The notes under the pieces are model-generated. The model had not been told where the DNA came from and did no database searches. It saw nothing but the letters and a program-made list of their open reading frames with translations. Source: JBBIJR01 sp037445875 (lineage in GTDB: Bacteria > CLD3 > SB21). From it: 27,019 bases of DNA. The stretch is from positions 1-27,019 of the forward strand of contig JBBIJR010000051.1 in NCBI GenBank assembly GCA_037445875.1, written 5' to 3'. Every line of letters starts with the position of its first letter. Position 1 is the stretch's first letter. Below are positions 16,030-23,837 of this stretch, piece after piece. A program made the position numbers and the translations under genes.

Positions 16030-16061
16030 CACAGATAAGTAAATTTGTGGACGATTCGCAA
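16030..16061 (-). promoter_or_regulatory. Putative promoter of the TPR lipoprotein gene
   Basis: Read leftward: TTG (16061-16059), 21 nt, TATCTGTG (16037-16030), about 78 nt before ATG 15951. Spacing is within one base of the other candidates; the downstream box is a weaker match. Confidence 0.35.
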
Positions 16062-16147
16062 TAACAAAATCCGACCGGACGAGGAATTCCATAACCGGGG
16101 CGCTCGCCGACAAGCGAGCCGTTGCGGTTCCGTTCCGTACGTTTCCA

Positions 16148-16178
16148 TTGAGAATAGCCCGTCGCCTTCCTATATTGA
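16148..16178 (+). promoter_or_regulatory. Putative promoter of the HAD hydrolase gene
   Basis: TTG at 16148-16150, 20 nt, TATATTGA at 16171-16178, 27 nt before ATG 16206. It is nearly the same as the kinase promoter at 10218-10248. Confidence 0.5.
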
Positions 16179-16205
16179 AGCAGTATCATTCCCTGGCAGG
16201 GATTC

Positions 16206-16886
16206 ATGAACAAAACCACCGTTTTTCTGTTCGACGTCGACAATACGCTGCTGGACAACGACCGGGTCGCGGCAGACCTGAAGCGCTATCTCGAAAAAGA
16301 AGTAGGCCACGGGCGGCAGCAGCGGTACTGGAACATCTTCGAACAAATGCGGGCCGAACTCGGATACGCCGACTATCTCGGAGCGCTGCAGCGCTACCGA
16401 ATCGAGAATCCCCGCGAGCCGCACCTGCTGGCCGTTTCGGGATTTCTCGTCAACTATCCGTTCGCCAATCGCCTCTTTCCCAACGCCCTCGATGCGATCG
16501 ACCACGTCAAACAATGGGGCACGGCCGTCATCCTCTCGGACGGCGACGTCGTGTTCCAGCCCCGCAAGGTGGAACGCAGCGGCCTGTTCGATGCCGTTGA
16601 TCGCAACGTACTGATCTACATTCACAAGGAACACGAGCTCGACGACGTGGAGCAGCGCTATCCCGCCGATCACTACGTGATGATCGACGATAAATTGCGG
16701 ATCCTGACGGCCGTAAAGAAGATCTGGGGAGCGCGCGTCACGACCGTCTTTCCCCGCCAGGGCCACTACGCCGTTGATCCGGAAGTCCTGGCGGCCTATC
16801 CGCCGGCCGACATCGCCGTCGATCGAATCGGGGATCTCGCGCAATACGATCTTCAGGCGTTCCTCGCGGGTTCTCGGGGTAGATGA
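16206..16886 (+). CDS. HAD-superfamily hydrolase (probable phosphatase)
   Basis: 226 residues. The HAD motifs are in order: motif I FLFDVDNTLLDND, with nucleophile Asp10 and acid Asp12; motif II VILSDGD, with Ser111; a lysine for motif III at 121 or 141; and motif IV VMIDDKL, with Asp161 and Asp162 for magnesium. The segment between motifs I and II (about 20-95) is a helical C1-type cap. It is a cytosolic magnesium-dependent phosphatase or related enzyme; the substrate is unknown. CAGGG at 16197-16201 may be its ribosome site, 4 nt before the ATG. The gene stands alone between the divergent TPR gene and a separate promoter for the thioredoxin-like gene. Confidence 0.85.
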   Translation: MNKTTVFLFDVDNTLLDNDRVAADLKRYLEKEVGHGRQQRYWNIFEQMRAELGYADYLGALQRYRIENPREPHLLAVSGFLVNYPFANRLFPNALDAIDHVKQWGTAVILSDGDVVFQPRKVERSGLFDAVDRNVLIYIHKEHELDDVEQRYPADHYVMIDDKLRILTAVKKIWGARVTTVFPRQGHYAVDPEVLAAYPPADIAVDRIGDLAQYDLQAFLAGSRGR

Positions 16887-16962
16887 CATCCGGTCAGGGC
16901 CCGTCGACGGCTCAGCGAGCACGGGGATAGGCCGCAAGCCGGGCTCGGCGTGCGACATTTTG

Positions 16963-16994
16963 TTGGACTTTGTAACCGACCTGATTTACCTTTT
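16963..16994 (+). promoter_or_regulatory. Putative promoter of the thioredoxin/kinase/regulator operon
   Basis: TTG at 16963-16965, 21 nt, TACCTTTT at 16987-16994, 47 nt before ATG 17042. It fits the TTG/TAnnTTT pattern with one extra spacer base. Confidence 0.4.
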
Positions 16995-17041
16995 CCCGTT
17001 TCCCTCCATGTACATCGACCCATTCGGCAGGAACGTTTTGC

Positions 17042-17596
17042 ATGGTACGGACGATCGGTATTTCTCTGCTCGTTCTCTCGTCCTTCCTTCTTGCGCGGCA
17101 GCAGGACAGCGTTCTGAACACCGGCGATCCGGCGCCGAACTTCTTTCTCCGGTTGCTCGACGGCGGTGAATTCTATTCCCGAGACTATTACGGGCAGCCG
17201 CGGGATTTCCCGCGGTCGCGCAAGGAACGCAACCCGACCGTCATCAGTTTTTTTGCCACCTGGTGCGGCCCGTGCCGAAAGGAGATTCCCGAACTGGAGC
17301 GTTTGCAGGAGCGCTATCCGGGCATCAAGTTTTTTCTTGTCAATGTGGCGGAAAACGGGGAGACACTGGCCGCATACCTGAAAACCAACCCGGTTCGCTT
17401 GCCCGTATTGATGGATCGGTACGGGAAGACTGCAGAGCGCTTTCGCGTCATGGACCCTGTTCAATCGGTTGCGGTGCTGCCGACCCTGGTCATGATCCGA
17501 AAGAACGGCACCGTTCACTTCTTCAAGAAGGGCTACAGTGAGGGTGACGAGGCAAAGATCGAAGAGCAACTGCTGGCCATGGTAGGATCCGATTGA
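17042..17596 (+). CDS. Periplasmic thioredoxin-like protein, TlpA/ResA type
   Basis: 184 residues. An N-terminal hydrophobic segment (residues 4-18) acts as signal or anchor. The thioredoxin fold begins at about 27 (GDPAPNFFLRLLDG), with the active site FFATWCGPCRKEIPEL (Cys75, Cys78) and the cis-proline Pro147 in AVLPTL. It probably reduces disulfides in periplasmic proteins or supports cytochrome c maturation, as TlpA/ResA/CcmG-type proteins do. No heme or cytochrome gene is near, so the target is open. It is followed after 52 nt by the second propeller kinase on the same strand and may share its transcript; a redox role in sensing is conceivable but unsupported. Confidence 0.88.
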   Translation: MVRTIGISLLVLSSFLLARQQDSVLNTGDPAPNFFLRLLDGGEFYSRDYYGQPRDFPRSRKERNPTVISFFATWCGPCRKEIPELERLQERYPGIKFFLVNVAENGETLAAYLKTNPVRLPVLMDRYGKTAERFRVMDPVQSVAVLPTLVMIRKNGTVHFFKKGYSEGDEAKIEEQLLAMVGSD

Positions 17597-17648
17597 CCAC
17601 CGGGCCGCCGGTGCGGAAGAGAATCCGGCGCTTCGAGGACGACTCCGC

Positions 17649-20600
17649 ATGTTGTTCGTGCTGGGGTGCATCGGGCTGGTTACCGCTGCGCGTCTTTCGG
17701 CACAGGACCCGGATATCAAGTTCGAACACTACAGCCTGGAACTCGGACTATCGCAGAGCTCGGTGTTCTCCATCGTGCAGGACCGCCGGGGATTCCTCTG
17801 GATCGGGACCTTCGACGGTCTGAACCGCTTTGACGGCTATTCCTTCAAAATCCATCGTCACATCCCGTTTGATTCCCTGAGCCTCTCGGACAACTTCATA
17901 CACTGCGGTTTCAGCGATTCGCGCGGCATGCTTTGGTTTGGGACCGACCAGGGCCTGAACCGTTTTGAGCCCGAGACCGGGTCGTTCGTGTACCTGCTGC
18001 CGAGCACTTCCGGAGCGGGCGGACTCTCGGGCAGAGTCGTCAATTGTATCTCTGAAGATCCGATGACGCCGGGTGTGTTGTGGGTGGGCACGGATCGAGG
18101 TCTCGGTCGGGTGGATGCGCGCAGAGACCCCTGGGACATCTCCACCGATTCCGCCTTGCACGGTATGGGCATTCGGGCCATGGTGTGGGATGCGCGCGAA
18201 GCACTCTGGATCGGCACGGAAGACATGGGGCTTTACCGTCTCGACGCCGCCGGCGCCCTGCGACCGATGGGCGCTGCATCGGGTATCCGTGAAGTGCGCG
18301 CCGTGCATGCGTCCCGATCCGGCGACGTCTGGATCGCGAGCGATCTCGGTTTGCACGTGTTTCACGGTGGGAATCCGCCAGCCGTCCCGATGTTCGCCGG
18401 GCTGTTCGCGGCATCCGTGAAACGTCCGATCATACATTCGATCCTGGAGACGCGGGACGGCTGGCTGTGGATCGGTACGGAAACGGGCGTTTATCTGTTG
18501 AACAGAGACCGAACGGCCTGGTTCCTGCACCGGCACGATCCGCTTAAACAAAACAGTCTCAGCGCCGACTACGTCAATACGTTGTTCGAGGACCGCGCGG
18601 GGAACGTCTGGGTCGGGACCGCGTTCGGCGGACTCAACAAATTCTCGCCGCGCATGCGGGCTTTCCGTCACTATGCATCCGGAGCCAGTGCGAAGACGGA
18701 CCTGAGCAACGCATACATCTACCCGATCCTCGAACGGTCCGACGGCTCGATCTGGATGGGAACGTACGGCGGCGGGATCGCCGAACTCGACCCGTCCGCG
18801 TCGACGCTGCGTGTGAGGACTGTATCCACCGGGACGCCGCTGGCCAGCGTGGTCTACGCTCTGTATGAGGACGCCGGCGGTGAAGTGTGGGCGGGAACGC
18901 TGAGCGGGCTGTACCGCTGGCCTTCCCGCGAGGCCCCGGCGGTTTCGATCCTGCATTCAGAAGATCCGAACAGTCTCAGCCACAACGAGGTGTGGTGCGT
19001 TCTGGAGGATCGGTCGGGGCGGCTGTGGGTAGGCACCAGCCGCGGCCTGAATCTTCTTGATCGCACGACCGGGACGTTTCGACGGTTCTATCACGATCCC
19101 GCGGATTCCACGTCGTTGAGCCACGACAACGTGCAAACGCTTTATGAAGCCAGTGACGGCCTCTGGGTCGGTACATGGGGCGGTGGGTTGAACCGGCTGG
19201 AGCCCGGTGGAGGATCCGTGCGGTTCCGGCGATGGCCGCACCGCAGCAGCGATTCCGGTACCGTCGCGAGTCCCATCATCATGTGCCTTCACGAGGACCG
19301 CGGCGGCGATCTGTGGGTCGGTACGTGGGGAGGCGGCATCACCCGTCTGGACCGGCACCGGCGCGTGGTGCGCCGGGACGGCGGTGGGCGCGCCGTCTCC
19401 TCGGCGATGCCCGGTCTTTGTAATGCGCGTGTAGCCTCNNNNNNNNNNGGCATACTGGAGGACGGCCGGCGCCGGCTCTGGATCAGCACCAACCGTGGGC
19501 TGTGCCGCCTGTCGCTGGAAACGGATTCCATCCAGATCTACGACGTCAGCGACGGCCTCCTGTCCAACGAGTTCAATACCGCTTCCTACCGCCGCCTGCG
19601 GAACGGGGAGATGATGTTCGGAGGGATCGCCGGCGCGATCCGGTTCCACCCGGACAGCGTGATCGACAACGCAAACGAGCCGCCGGTCGTTCTCACCGCC
19701 GTAAGCGTCCTCGGCCAGCCGCAGCCCTTGCCGGACACCGGGCCGATGGTCCTTGCGCACGATCGCAATTTTGTCAGCTTCGAATTTGCCGCGCTGGATT
19801 TTGCGAACCCGCGGAGAAACCGATACGCGTATCGCATGGACGGCATCGACGCCGCGTGGGTGGACGCCGGAGTGAGACGAACCGCCACCTACACGAAACT
19901 GCCGCCTGGAACGTACCGCTTTCAGGTCAAAGGAAGCAACGGCGACGGAGTGTGGAATCCCGTACCGGCCGTGCTGGACGTGACGGTCCTTCCGCCGTTC
20001 TGGCGCACGTGGTGGTTTTATCTGCTGACCGCCGCCGCGATGATGGGATCGGTCTTCTACGGTTTGCGGGCACGGTGGCTTCGCCACAAAAGGGAGCGCC
20101 TGATGCGCGAGCAATTTGCCCGCGAATTGATCACCTCTCAGGAGAACGAGCGTCAGCGCATCGCCGGTACGCTGCACGACAGCCACGGCCAGAACCTGCT
20201 CGTGATCAACAACGAGATTCAGCGGCTGCGTCACAGTTCGCATCCGCGGCCGGTGACGCCGGAGGACCTGGACTACTGGAGCCGGTTGCTCATCGAATCC
20301 ATCGAGCAGGTCCGCGAGATTGCCCACGACCTCCGTCCGGTCCAGTTGGCACAGCTGGGTCTCTCCCGTGCGGTGCAGGCGATGATGCATAAAACGGATT
20401 CGGCCCTCTCCGTCTGCGTGCAGGGAGAGTTGGCGGCCCTGGATGCGATCGCACCGCCGAGCGACATCCATGTGTACCGGATTCTGCAGGAGGCCGTCAC
20501 CAACGTCATCCGTCATGCGGCGGCCTCGCGGATCGAACTGACCGTCCGGCGAATGAACGGATTCGTGCGCCTTTTGCTGTTGGATGACGGATGCGGCTTC

Positions 20601-20762
20601 AGCCGGGACGGGTCGTCGCAGGGCATGGGTTTGTTCAATATGGAGGAACGTGCACGGATGGTGGGCGGCCGGATTCGAATTCTTTCGGAACAGGGCCGGG
20701 GCTGCACCGTAGAACTGGACATACCTGTGTTACCGCCGACCGGAGGTGCCCATGGCTCGTAA
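17649..20762 (+). CDS. Propeller-type membrane sensor kinase (HisKA_3/NarX class)
   Basis: 1037 residues as read across a ten-N gap. ATG 17649 has GAGGA at 17635-17639. A signal peptide ending LSAQ is followed by many propeller repeats (DRRGFLWIGTFDGLNRFDG, DSRGMLWFGTDQGLNRFEP, YVGTWGGG-like blades), a Y_Y_Y domain at about 699-775 (AYRMDGIDAAWVDAG, LPPGTYRFQVKGSN), one transmembrane helix at about 788-810 and a coiled linker. The kinase core is HisKA_3, with His843 in GTLHDSHGQNLL; the ATPase domain has EAVTNVIRHA near 948 and DDGCGF near 979, then GMGLFNMEERA. This class phosphorylates NarL-type regulators, and exactly such a gene overlaps its end by 11 nt. The gap lies in the last propeller blade before the Y_Y_Y domain; the frame resumes correctly, but the true number of missing bases is unknown. 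Confidence 0.92.
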   Translation: MLFVLGCIGLVTAARLSAQDPDIKFEHYSLELGLSQSSVFSIVQDRRGFLWIGTFDGLNRFDGYSFKIHRHIPFDSLSLSDNFIHCGFSDSRGMLWFGTDQGLNRFEPETGSFVYLLPSTSGAGGLSGRVVNCISEDPMTPGVLWVGTDRGLGRVDARRDPWDISTDSALHGMGIRAMVWDAREALWIGTEDMGLYRLDAAGALRPMGAASGIREVRAVHASRSGDVWIASDLGLHVFHGGNPPAVPMFAGLFAASVKRPIIHSILETRDGWLWIGTETGVYLLNRDRTAWFLHRHDPLKQNSLSADYVNTLFEDRAGNVWVGTAFGGLNKFSPRMRAFRHYASGASAKTDLSNAYIYPILERSDGSIWMGTYGGGIAELDPSASTLRVRTVSTGTPLASVVYALYEDAGGEVWAGTLSGLYRWPSREAPAVSILHSEDPNSLSHNEVWCVLEDRSGRLWVGTSRGLNLLDRTTGTFRRFYHDPADSTSLSHDNVQTLYEASDGLWVGTWGGGLNRLEPGGGSVRFRRWPHRSSDSGTVASPIIMCLHEDRGGDLWVGTWGGGITRLDRHRRVVRRDGGGRAVSSAMPGLCNARVAXXXXGILEDGRRRLWISTNRGLCRLSLETDSIQIYDVSDGLLSNEFNTASYRRLRNGEMMFGGIAGAIRFHPDSVIDNANEPPVVLTAVSVLGQPQPLPDTGPMVLAHDRNFVSFEFAALDFANPRRNRYAYRMDGIDAAWVDAGVRRTATYTKLPPGTYRFQVKGSNGDGVWNPVPAVLDVTVLPPFWRTWWFYLLTAAAMMGSVFYGLRARWLRHKRERLMREQFARELITSQENERQRIAGTLHDSHGQNLLVINNEIQRLRHSSHPRPVTPEDLDYWSRLLIESIEQVREIAHDLRPVQLAQLGLSRAVQAMMHKTDSALSVCVQGELAALDAIAPPSDIHVYRILQEAVTNVIRHAAASRIELTVRRMNGFVRLLLLDDGCGFSRDGSSQGMGLFNMEERARMVGGRIRILSEQGRGCTVELDIPVLPPTGGAHGS
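19439..19448. other. Assembly gap (ten N) inside the kinase gene
   Basis: Ten N interrupt a propeller blade between ARVAS and GILEDGRRRLW. Reading continues in the same frame on both sides, so a gap length differing from ten by a multiple of three is possible. Homologues usually have a few residues ending in VY before GILED, which suggests that little is missing. Confidence 0.95.
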
Positions 20763-21402
20763 GCATTCCCTGCAAGTCGTCATCGCCGACGATCACGAGT
20801 TGATCCGGCGCGGGTTCCGAGAGCTGATCCGGGAAGATCCCGCGTTTACGGTGATTGCGGAATACAAGAACGGCCGTGAGGTGCTGAAGGGGATTGAATC
20901 GCTGGAGCCGGACCTCGCCGTTCTCGATGTCGCCATGCCCGAGTTGAACGGTCTGCAGGTTACGGAAGAAATTCACCGCCGTCATTTACCCGTACAGGTG
21001 ATCATTCTGACCATGCACGACAACCGTGAGTTCTTCGAAGAGGCGATGCGCTGCGGAGTCAGAGGTTACGTGCTGAAGGACCGGGCCGCGTCCGAGCTGG
21101 TAGAGTGCCTGCACACGGTCGGCGAAGGCCAGTTTTACATCAGCGCCTCGATATCGAACTACCTGGTCCAGTTCCTGCAAACGCAGGCGACCATCCCCGA
21201 GTTGCGCCTGCTCACGCGAACGGAGATCCGAATTCTGAAACTCGTGGCGCAGGCGAGGACGAGCAAGGAAATCGCCGATCAGCTGTTCATCAGTCCCCGA
21301 ACGGTCGAGACCCATCGCCATAATATCTGCCGCAAGTTGAACCTGAGCGGCTCCCACAAACTGCTGCAATTCGCGATGGAGCACCAGACCTCGCTGAAGT
21401 AG
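20752..21402 (+). CDS. NarL/FixJ-family response regulator
   Basis: 216 residues from ATG 20752, which has CGGAGG at 20741-20746; GTG 20746 is an alternative start. The start overlaps the kinase stop by 11 nt, a strong sign of a cognate pair. The receiver domain (about 7-125) has the acidic pair Asp13-Asp14, phosphoacceptor Asp59 in AVLDVAMP, Thr87 and Lys109. The C-terminal LuxR-type helix-turn-helix runs from about 154 to 198 (LTRTEIRILKLV, SKEIADQLFISPRTVETH, ICRKLNL). It should bind DNA when phosphorylated by the upstream HisKA_3 kinase. The double CTACGTAG palindrome 85 nt downstream is a candidate binding site. Confidence 0.95.
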   Translation: MARKHSLQVVIADDHELIRRGFRELIREDPAFTVIAEYKNGREVLKGIESLEPDLAVLDVAMPELNGLQVTEEIHRRHLPVQVIILTMHDNREFFEEAMRCGVRGYVLKDRAASELVECLHTVGEGQFYISASISNYLVQFLQTQATIPELRLLTRTEIRILKLVAQARTSKEIADQLFISPRTVETHRHNICRKLNLSGSHKLLQFAMEHQTSLK

Positions 21403-21421
21403 CCGTCTGTCATGTGGTAGG

Positions 21422-21437
21422 GAACGCTTGAGCGTTC
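21422..21437 (+). terminator. Short hairpin after the response regulator
   Basis: GAACGC-TTGA-GCGTTC, a perfect 6-bp stem 20 nt after the regulator stop. No T-run follows, so termination is uncertain. Confidence 0.3.
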
Positions 21438-21486
21438 GTTGGCGACGCCCGCCGCCGATTGGCTCAGCGTTCGTCGGTGGAAAAGC

Positions 21487-21504
21487 CTACGTAGACCTAC
21501 GTAG
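21487..21504 (+). promoter_or_regulatory. Double CTACGTAG palindrome, candidate NarL-type operator
   Basis: CTACGTAG at 21487-21494 and again at 21497-21504, ten base pairs apart (one helical turn), with a further CCTAC at 21509-21513. It lies between the NarL-type regulator and the single-domain receiver gene, about 75-130 nt before the receiver starts. Tandem palindromes on one face of the helix suit a dimeric LuxR-fold regulator. Confidence 0.45.
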
Positions 21505-21636
21505 AAAACCTACCTGTTTTTTTCTCATCATTTTACGGGTTCTCCTTTATTGGCATCTGCCCGTTCATGACTTACTTTCATGGAGGAGAGCAGATGTTTC
21601 CGGCCGGTTTCGGCGGACGTTATCCAGGGAGACGCC

Positions 21637-22008
21637 GTGGTTTGTCTGGTGGTGGATGACAACGCGCAGTTTCGGGAGCTCGTCGTTTCGATGATGCGGA
21701 GCCATTTCGACAAAGGCATGCAGTGCTACGAATGCGGATCCGGGCGCGAAGCGCTGGAGTCTTACGAGCGGCTGCAGCCGGACGTGGTCCTGATGGACGT
21801 GCGGTTGGGGGACCGGGACGGCATCTCCGTGACGCGCGAGATTCGCCACCGCCATCCCGACGCGACCGTGCTCATTCTCAGCCAGTACGACGAAGAGACG
21901 CTGAGCGAAGAGGCCAAGACCGTGGGGGCCAGCGCCTATATTCTGAAGGAGCACAGCTGGAAAGCGCCCTTCGTCATAGAACATCTGTTGTGGCAGAAAA
22001 AGAAATGA
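21637..22008 (+). CDS. Single-domain response regulator (CheY-like receiver)
   Basis: 123 residues from GTG 21637, chosen because AGGGAG lies at 21626-21631 and the protein then begins exactly at the receiver fold (VCLVVDDN). An in-frame ATG at 21580 would add 19 residues but has no ribosome site in front. Key residues are Asp7-Asp8, phosphoacceptor Asp54 in VVLMDVRLG, Ser82 and Lys104 in YILKEHS. There is no output domain after the receiver, so it should act by protein contact or as a phosphate sink. It follows the kinase/NarL regulator pair on the same strand and may be phosphorylated by the same kinase or be controlled by that regulator through the CTACGTAG site. Confidence 0.85.
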   Translation: MVCLVVDDNAQFRELVVSMMRSHFDKGMQCYECGSGREALESYERLQPDVVLMDVRLGDRDGISVTREIRHRHPDATVLILSQYDEETLSEEAKTVGASAYILKEHSWKAPFVIEHLLWQKKK

Positions 22009-22013
22009 TCAGA

Positions 22014-22025
22014 GTGCGAAAGCAC
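22014..22025. terminator. Small GNRA-loop hairpin between convergent genes
   Basis: GTGC-GAAA-GCAC lies in the 25-nt gap between the receiver gene and the leftward protease gene. The stem has only 4 bp; a short T-rich tract is absent. Weak candidate. Confidence 0.2.
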
Positions 22026-22033
22026 CGGGTCTG

Positions 22034-23059
22034 TTAGGTGGACGCCCTCAAACGCTGAACTACCCACGGATCGCGCACGTCCTTCTTTAATAGAGGACGC
22101 AGCGCCATCAGGCCCGTTTCCCCGATCTGTTTCTCGAGGTAGCCCAGTTCCGCAAACCTGGATCGCGCGTCTTCGTTCAAACGGAGCGAAAACCCCAGTT
22201 CGCGCGCCATCAACATCCCTTTGGCGAACAGCCGCAGTTCTGCGTGCACGCGCACGTAACACAGCAGGTCGGCCAGCGTCTCGCCGGTAAAATGCTTCCT
22301 CAGGCGCTGCAGGTATCGTCCCACGCGGCTGCCGGACACGCGGCCCTGTCGGATCAGGTCCAATAGTTCCATATCCGTGTCCATACCCACACCCAGCCAC
22401 CGTTTTACCTCGCGCTCGCTCAAACCGAATACGACCATGGTCGCAGCCGGCCAGAGGACCAGAACCAGAGCGGTCGTCCACAGAGGCGGCAGAAGGAAGT
22501 GGTTGAACATTACGTGAAGAGCGATCGCTCCCGTCCACCCCGGCCAACCCACGCGGAACGAACCGGCACGCTGTTCGTCGGTCCGTTTCCTCGACACGAT
22601 GCCAAAGATGGCCGTTGTGCCTCCATGCATCACGGCCGTGCCAAATCCCCTGACGAGCCAACCGTAAGCAGGAACTTCGATATCCTGGACCAGATAGTAT
22701 GCATTCTCCGCCAGTGCAAAGCCTGTTCCCACGGCGAATCCGTGGATGCCGGAGTCCACGAGAAAACCCGTCCGGTCGGAGCGGATCAGGTAGTAGACGA
22801 AAACGGCCTTCAGCGTCTCTTCGATCGCCGGTGCGAGCCATCGGCCGATGATCCAGGAGGGTGCGACGGCCGAGCGAAACAGCCACGCATTGGCGACGTA
22901 CGCGACGAGGGCCGCACAGCCGCCCACGCACAAACTCAGGAGAATCGCCCGGAATCTGACGAGTTTGTAGCCGTCCAACGCCATCAAGGCCGCAAGAAAC
23001 ACGAGGGCGGGAACGAAGGAACCGGAAACCTTCAAGACGGGCAGCCAGAGAGCAGACAT
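22034..23059 (-). CDS. PrsW-type intramembrane metalloprotease with C-terminal extension
   Basis: 341 residues. The N-terminal two-thirds is a polytopic membrane domain with the PrsW/CAAX-like signatures: APAIEETLKAV (Glu80, Glu81), GFALAENAYY (Glu118, Asn119), VMHGGTTAIFG (His145) and ALHVMFNH (His182, Asn186, His187). In Bacillus, PrsW makes the first cut in the anti-sigma factor RsiW and so releases an ECF sigma factor. Here the gene follows the anti-sigma gene with a 4-nt gap on the same strand, so the same role is likely. After the last helix (about residue 212) there are about 125 soluble residues, starting with SEREVKRWLG, that plain PrsW lacks. Gene symbol withheld because orthology is not shown. 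Confidence 0.85.
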   Translation of the reverse strand: MSALWLPVLKVSGSFVPALVFLAALMALDGYKLVRFRAILLSLCVGGCAALVAYVANAWLFRSAVAPSWIIGRWLAPAIEETLKAVFVYYLIRSDRTGFLVDSGIHGFAVGTGFALAENAYYLVQDIEVPAYGWLVRGFGTAVMHGGTTAIFGIVSRKRTDEQRAGSFRVGWPGWTGAIALHVMFNHFLLPPLWTTALVLVLWPAATMVVFGLSEREVKRWLGVGMDTDMELLDLIRQGRVSGSRVGRYLQRLRKHFTGETLADLLCYVRVHAELRLFAKGMLMARELGFSLRLNEDARSRFAELGYLEKQIGETGLMALRPLLKKDVRDPWVVQRLRAST

Positions 23060-23063
23060 ACCG

Positions 23064-23837
23064 TCAACGATTACGGCCGGTCTGGAGCATTCCGTCGTAC
23101 AGAAGAGCCTGACCGTCGAGGATCAGGAAGTGCAAGGGCTGTAGACGGTCGGTTTGTCCGCGCAAGATCAGAAGATAGCGTCCTTTGCGTGCACGGGAGA
23201 TCTGTATCTCGCCGGCCTGCAGCCGCAGCACACTGGTATCCTCGCTGTCCGACAGCCTCATGCCGCAGAATGCAAGCGCCGTCGAATCGTACCCGATGCG
23301 GAACTCCACCTCGCGAGCCGCCTCCAGCTGTACTTCGATGCGCAGGAAGTCCGGCGAAGACGCGACGTGAACGTTCCCCTGGACGGATCCAAGAGTGATA
23401 GCCTCCGCGTCCGTGTCCACGAACCCGGAAACATCTCCCTTCAGTCCCATCACTCCGCGCAAAAAGGCGGTGTTGTCGGTCGTGTCCAGGGCCACGACCA
23501 GCACGATGAATCCCATCGCGAGACCGGCAGAAAAAGAAAGAGCGTATCTCCACTTCCAGGCGCGGAGGTCTTCGAGGACGGACGGAAGCCACGATCGAGC
23601 GGCGGCAGGACTCTTCTGCGGCCTTGCAATGGCCGTCATCACGCGGTATGTCAGGTCCGCCGGAGCCTCCTCCATCGGTACCCCTTTCAATCTGTCGGAC
23701 AGTGCGGCCAGTTCGTCGTACAACTGCCGGGCCTCCGGATGAGCCTCCAGGTACGCGCCCAGCGCCGCGTGCTCTTCGGGTGAATTCACTCCGTCCAGTT
23801 CCTGATGAATCAACTGCAGGTACCGGTCTTCCATCAT
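23064..23837 (-). CDS. Membrane anti-sigma factor without zinc ligands
   Basis: 257 residues. The N-terminal ~75 residues resemble anti-sigma domains (LIHQELDGVNSPEEHAAL, AYLEAHPEARQLYDELAAL), then a transmembrane helix at about 98-117 (FSAGLAMGFIVLVVAL), then about 140 periplasmic residues rich in beta strand. The HxxxCxxC zinc motif of common anti-sigma factors is missing; the only cysteine is in AFCGM in the periplasmic part. The start ATG overlaps the sigma factor stop (ATGA), and the protease gene follows at once. It probably holds the ECF sigma factor at the membrane until cleaved. The periplasmic domain should be the sensor; its signal is unknown. Confidence 0.8.
   Translation of the reverse strand: MMEDRYLQLIHQELDGVNSPEEHAALGAYLEAHPEARQLYDELAALSDRLKGVPMEEAPADLTYRVMTAIARPQKSPAAARSWLPSVLEDLRAWKWRYALSFSAGLAMGFIVLVVALDTTDNTAFLRGVMGLKGDVSGFVDTDAEAITLGSVQGNVHVASSPDFLRIEVQLEAAREVEFRIGYDSTALAFCGMRLSDSEDTSVLRLQAGEIQISRARKGRYLLILRGQTDRLQPLHFLILDGQALLYDGMLQTGRNR

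Noticed and set aside
16008..16030. GTTCGAATCACC resembling a tRNA T-loop
   Set aside because: No acceptor, D or anticodon stems can be built around it; the string is half of a direct repeat.
18957..20516. 519-codon leftward frame opposite the second kinase
   Set aside because: Crosses the N gap and is antisense to well-defined propeller and kinase domains.
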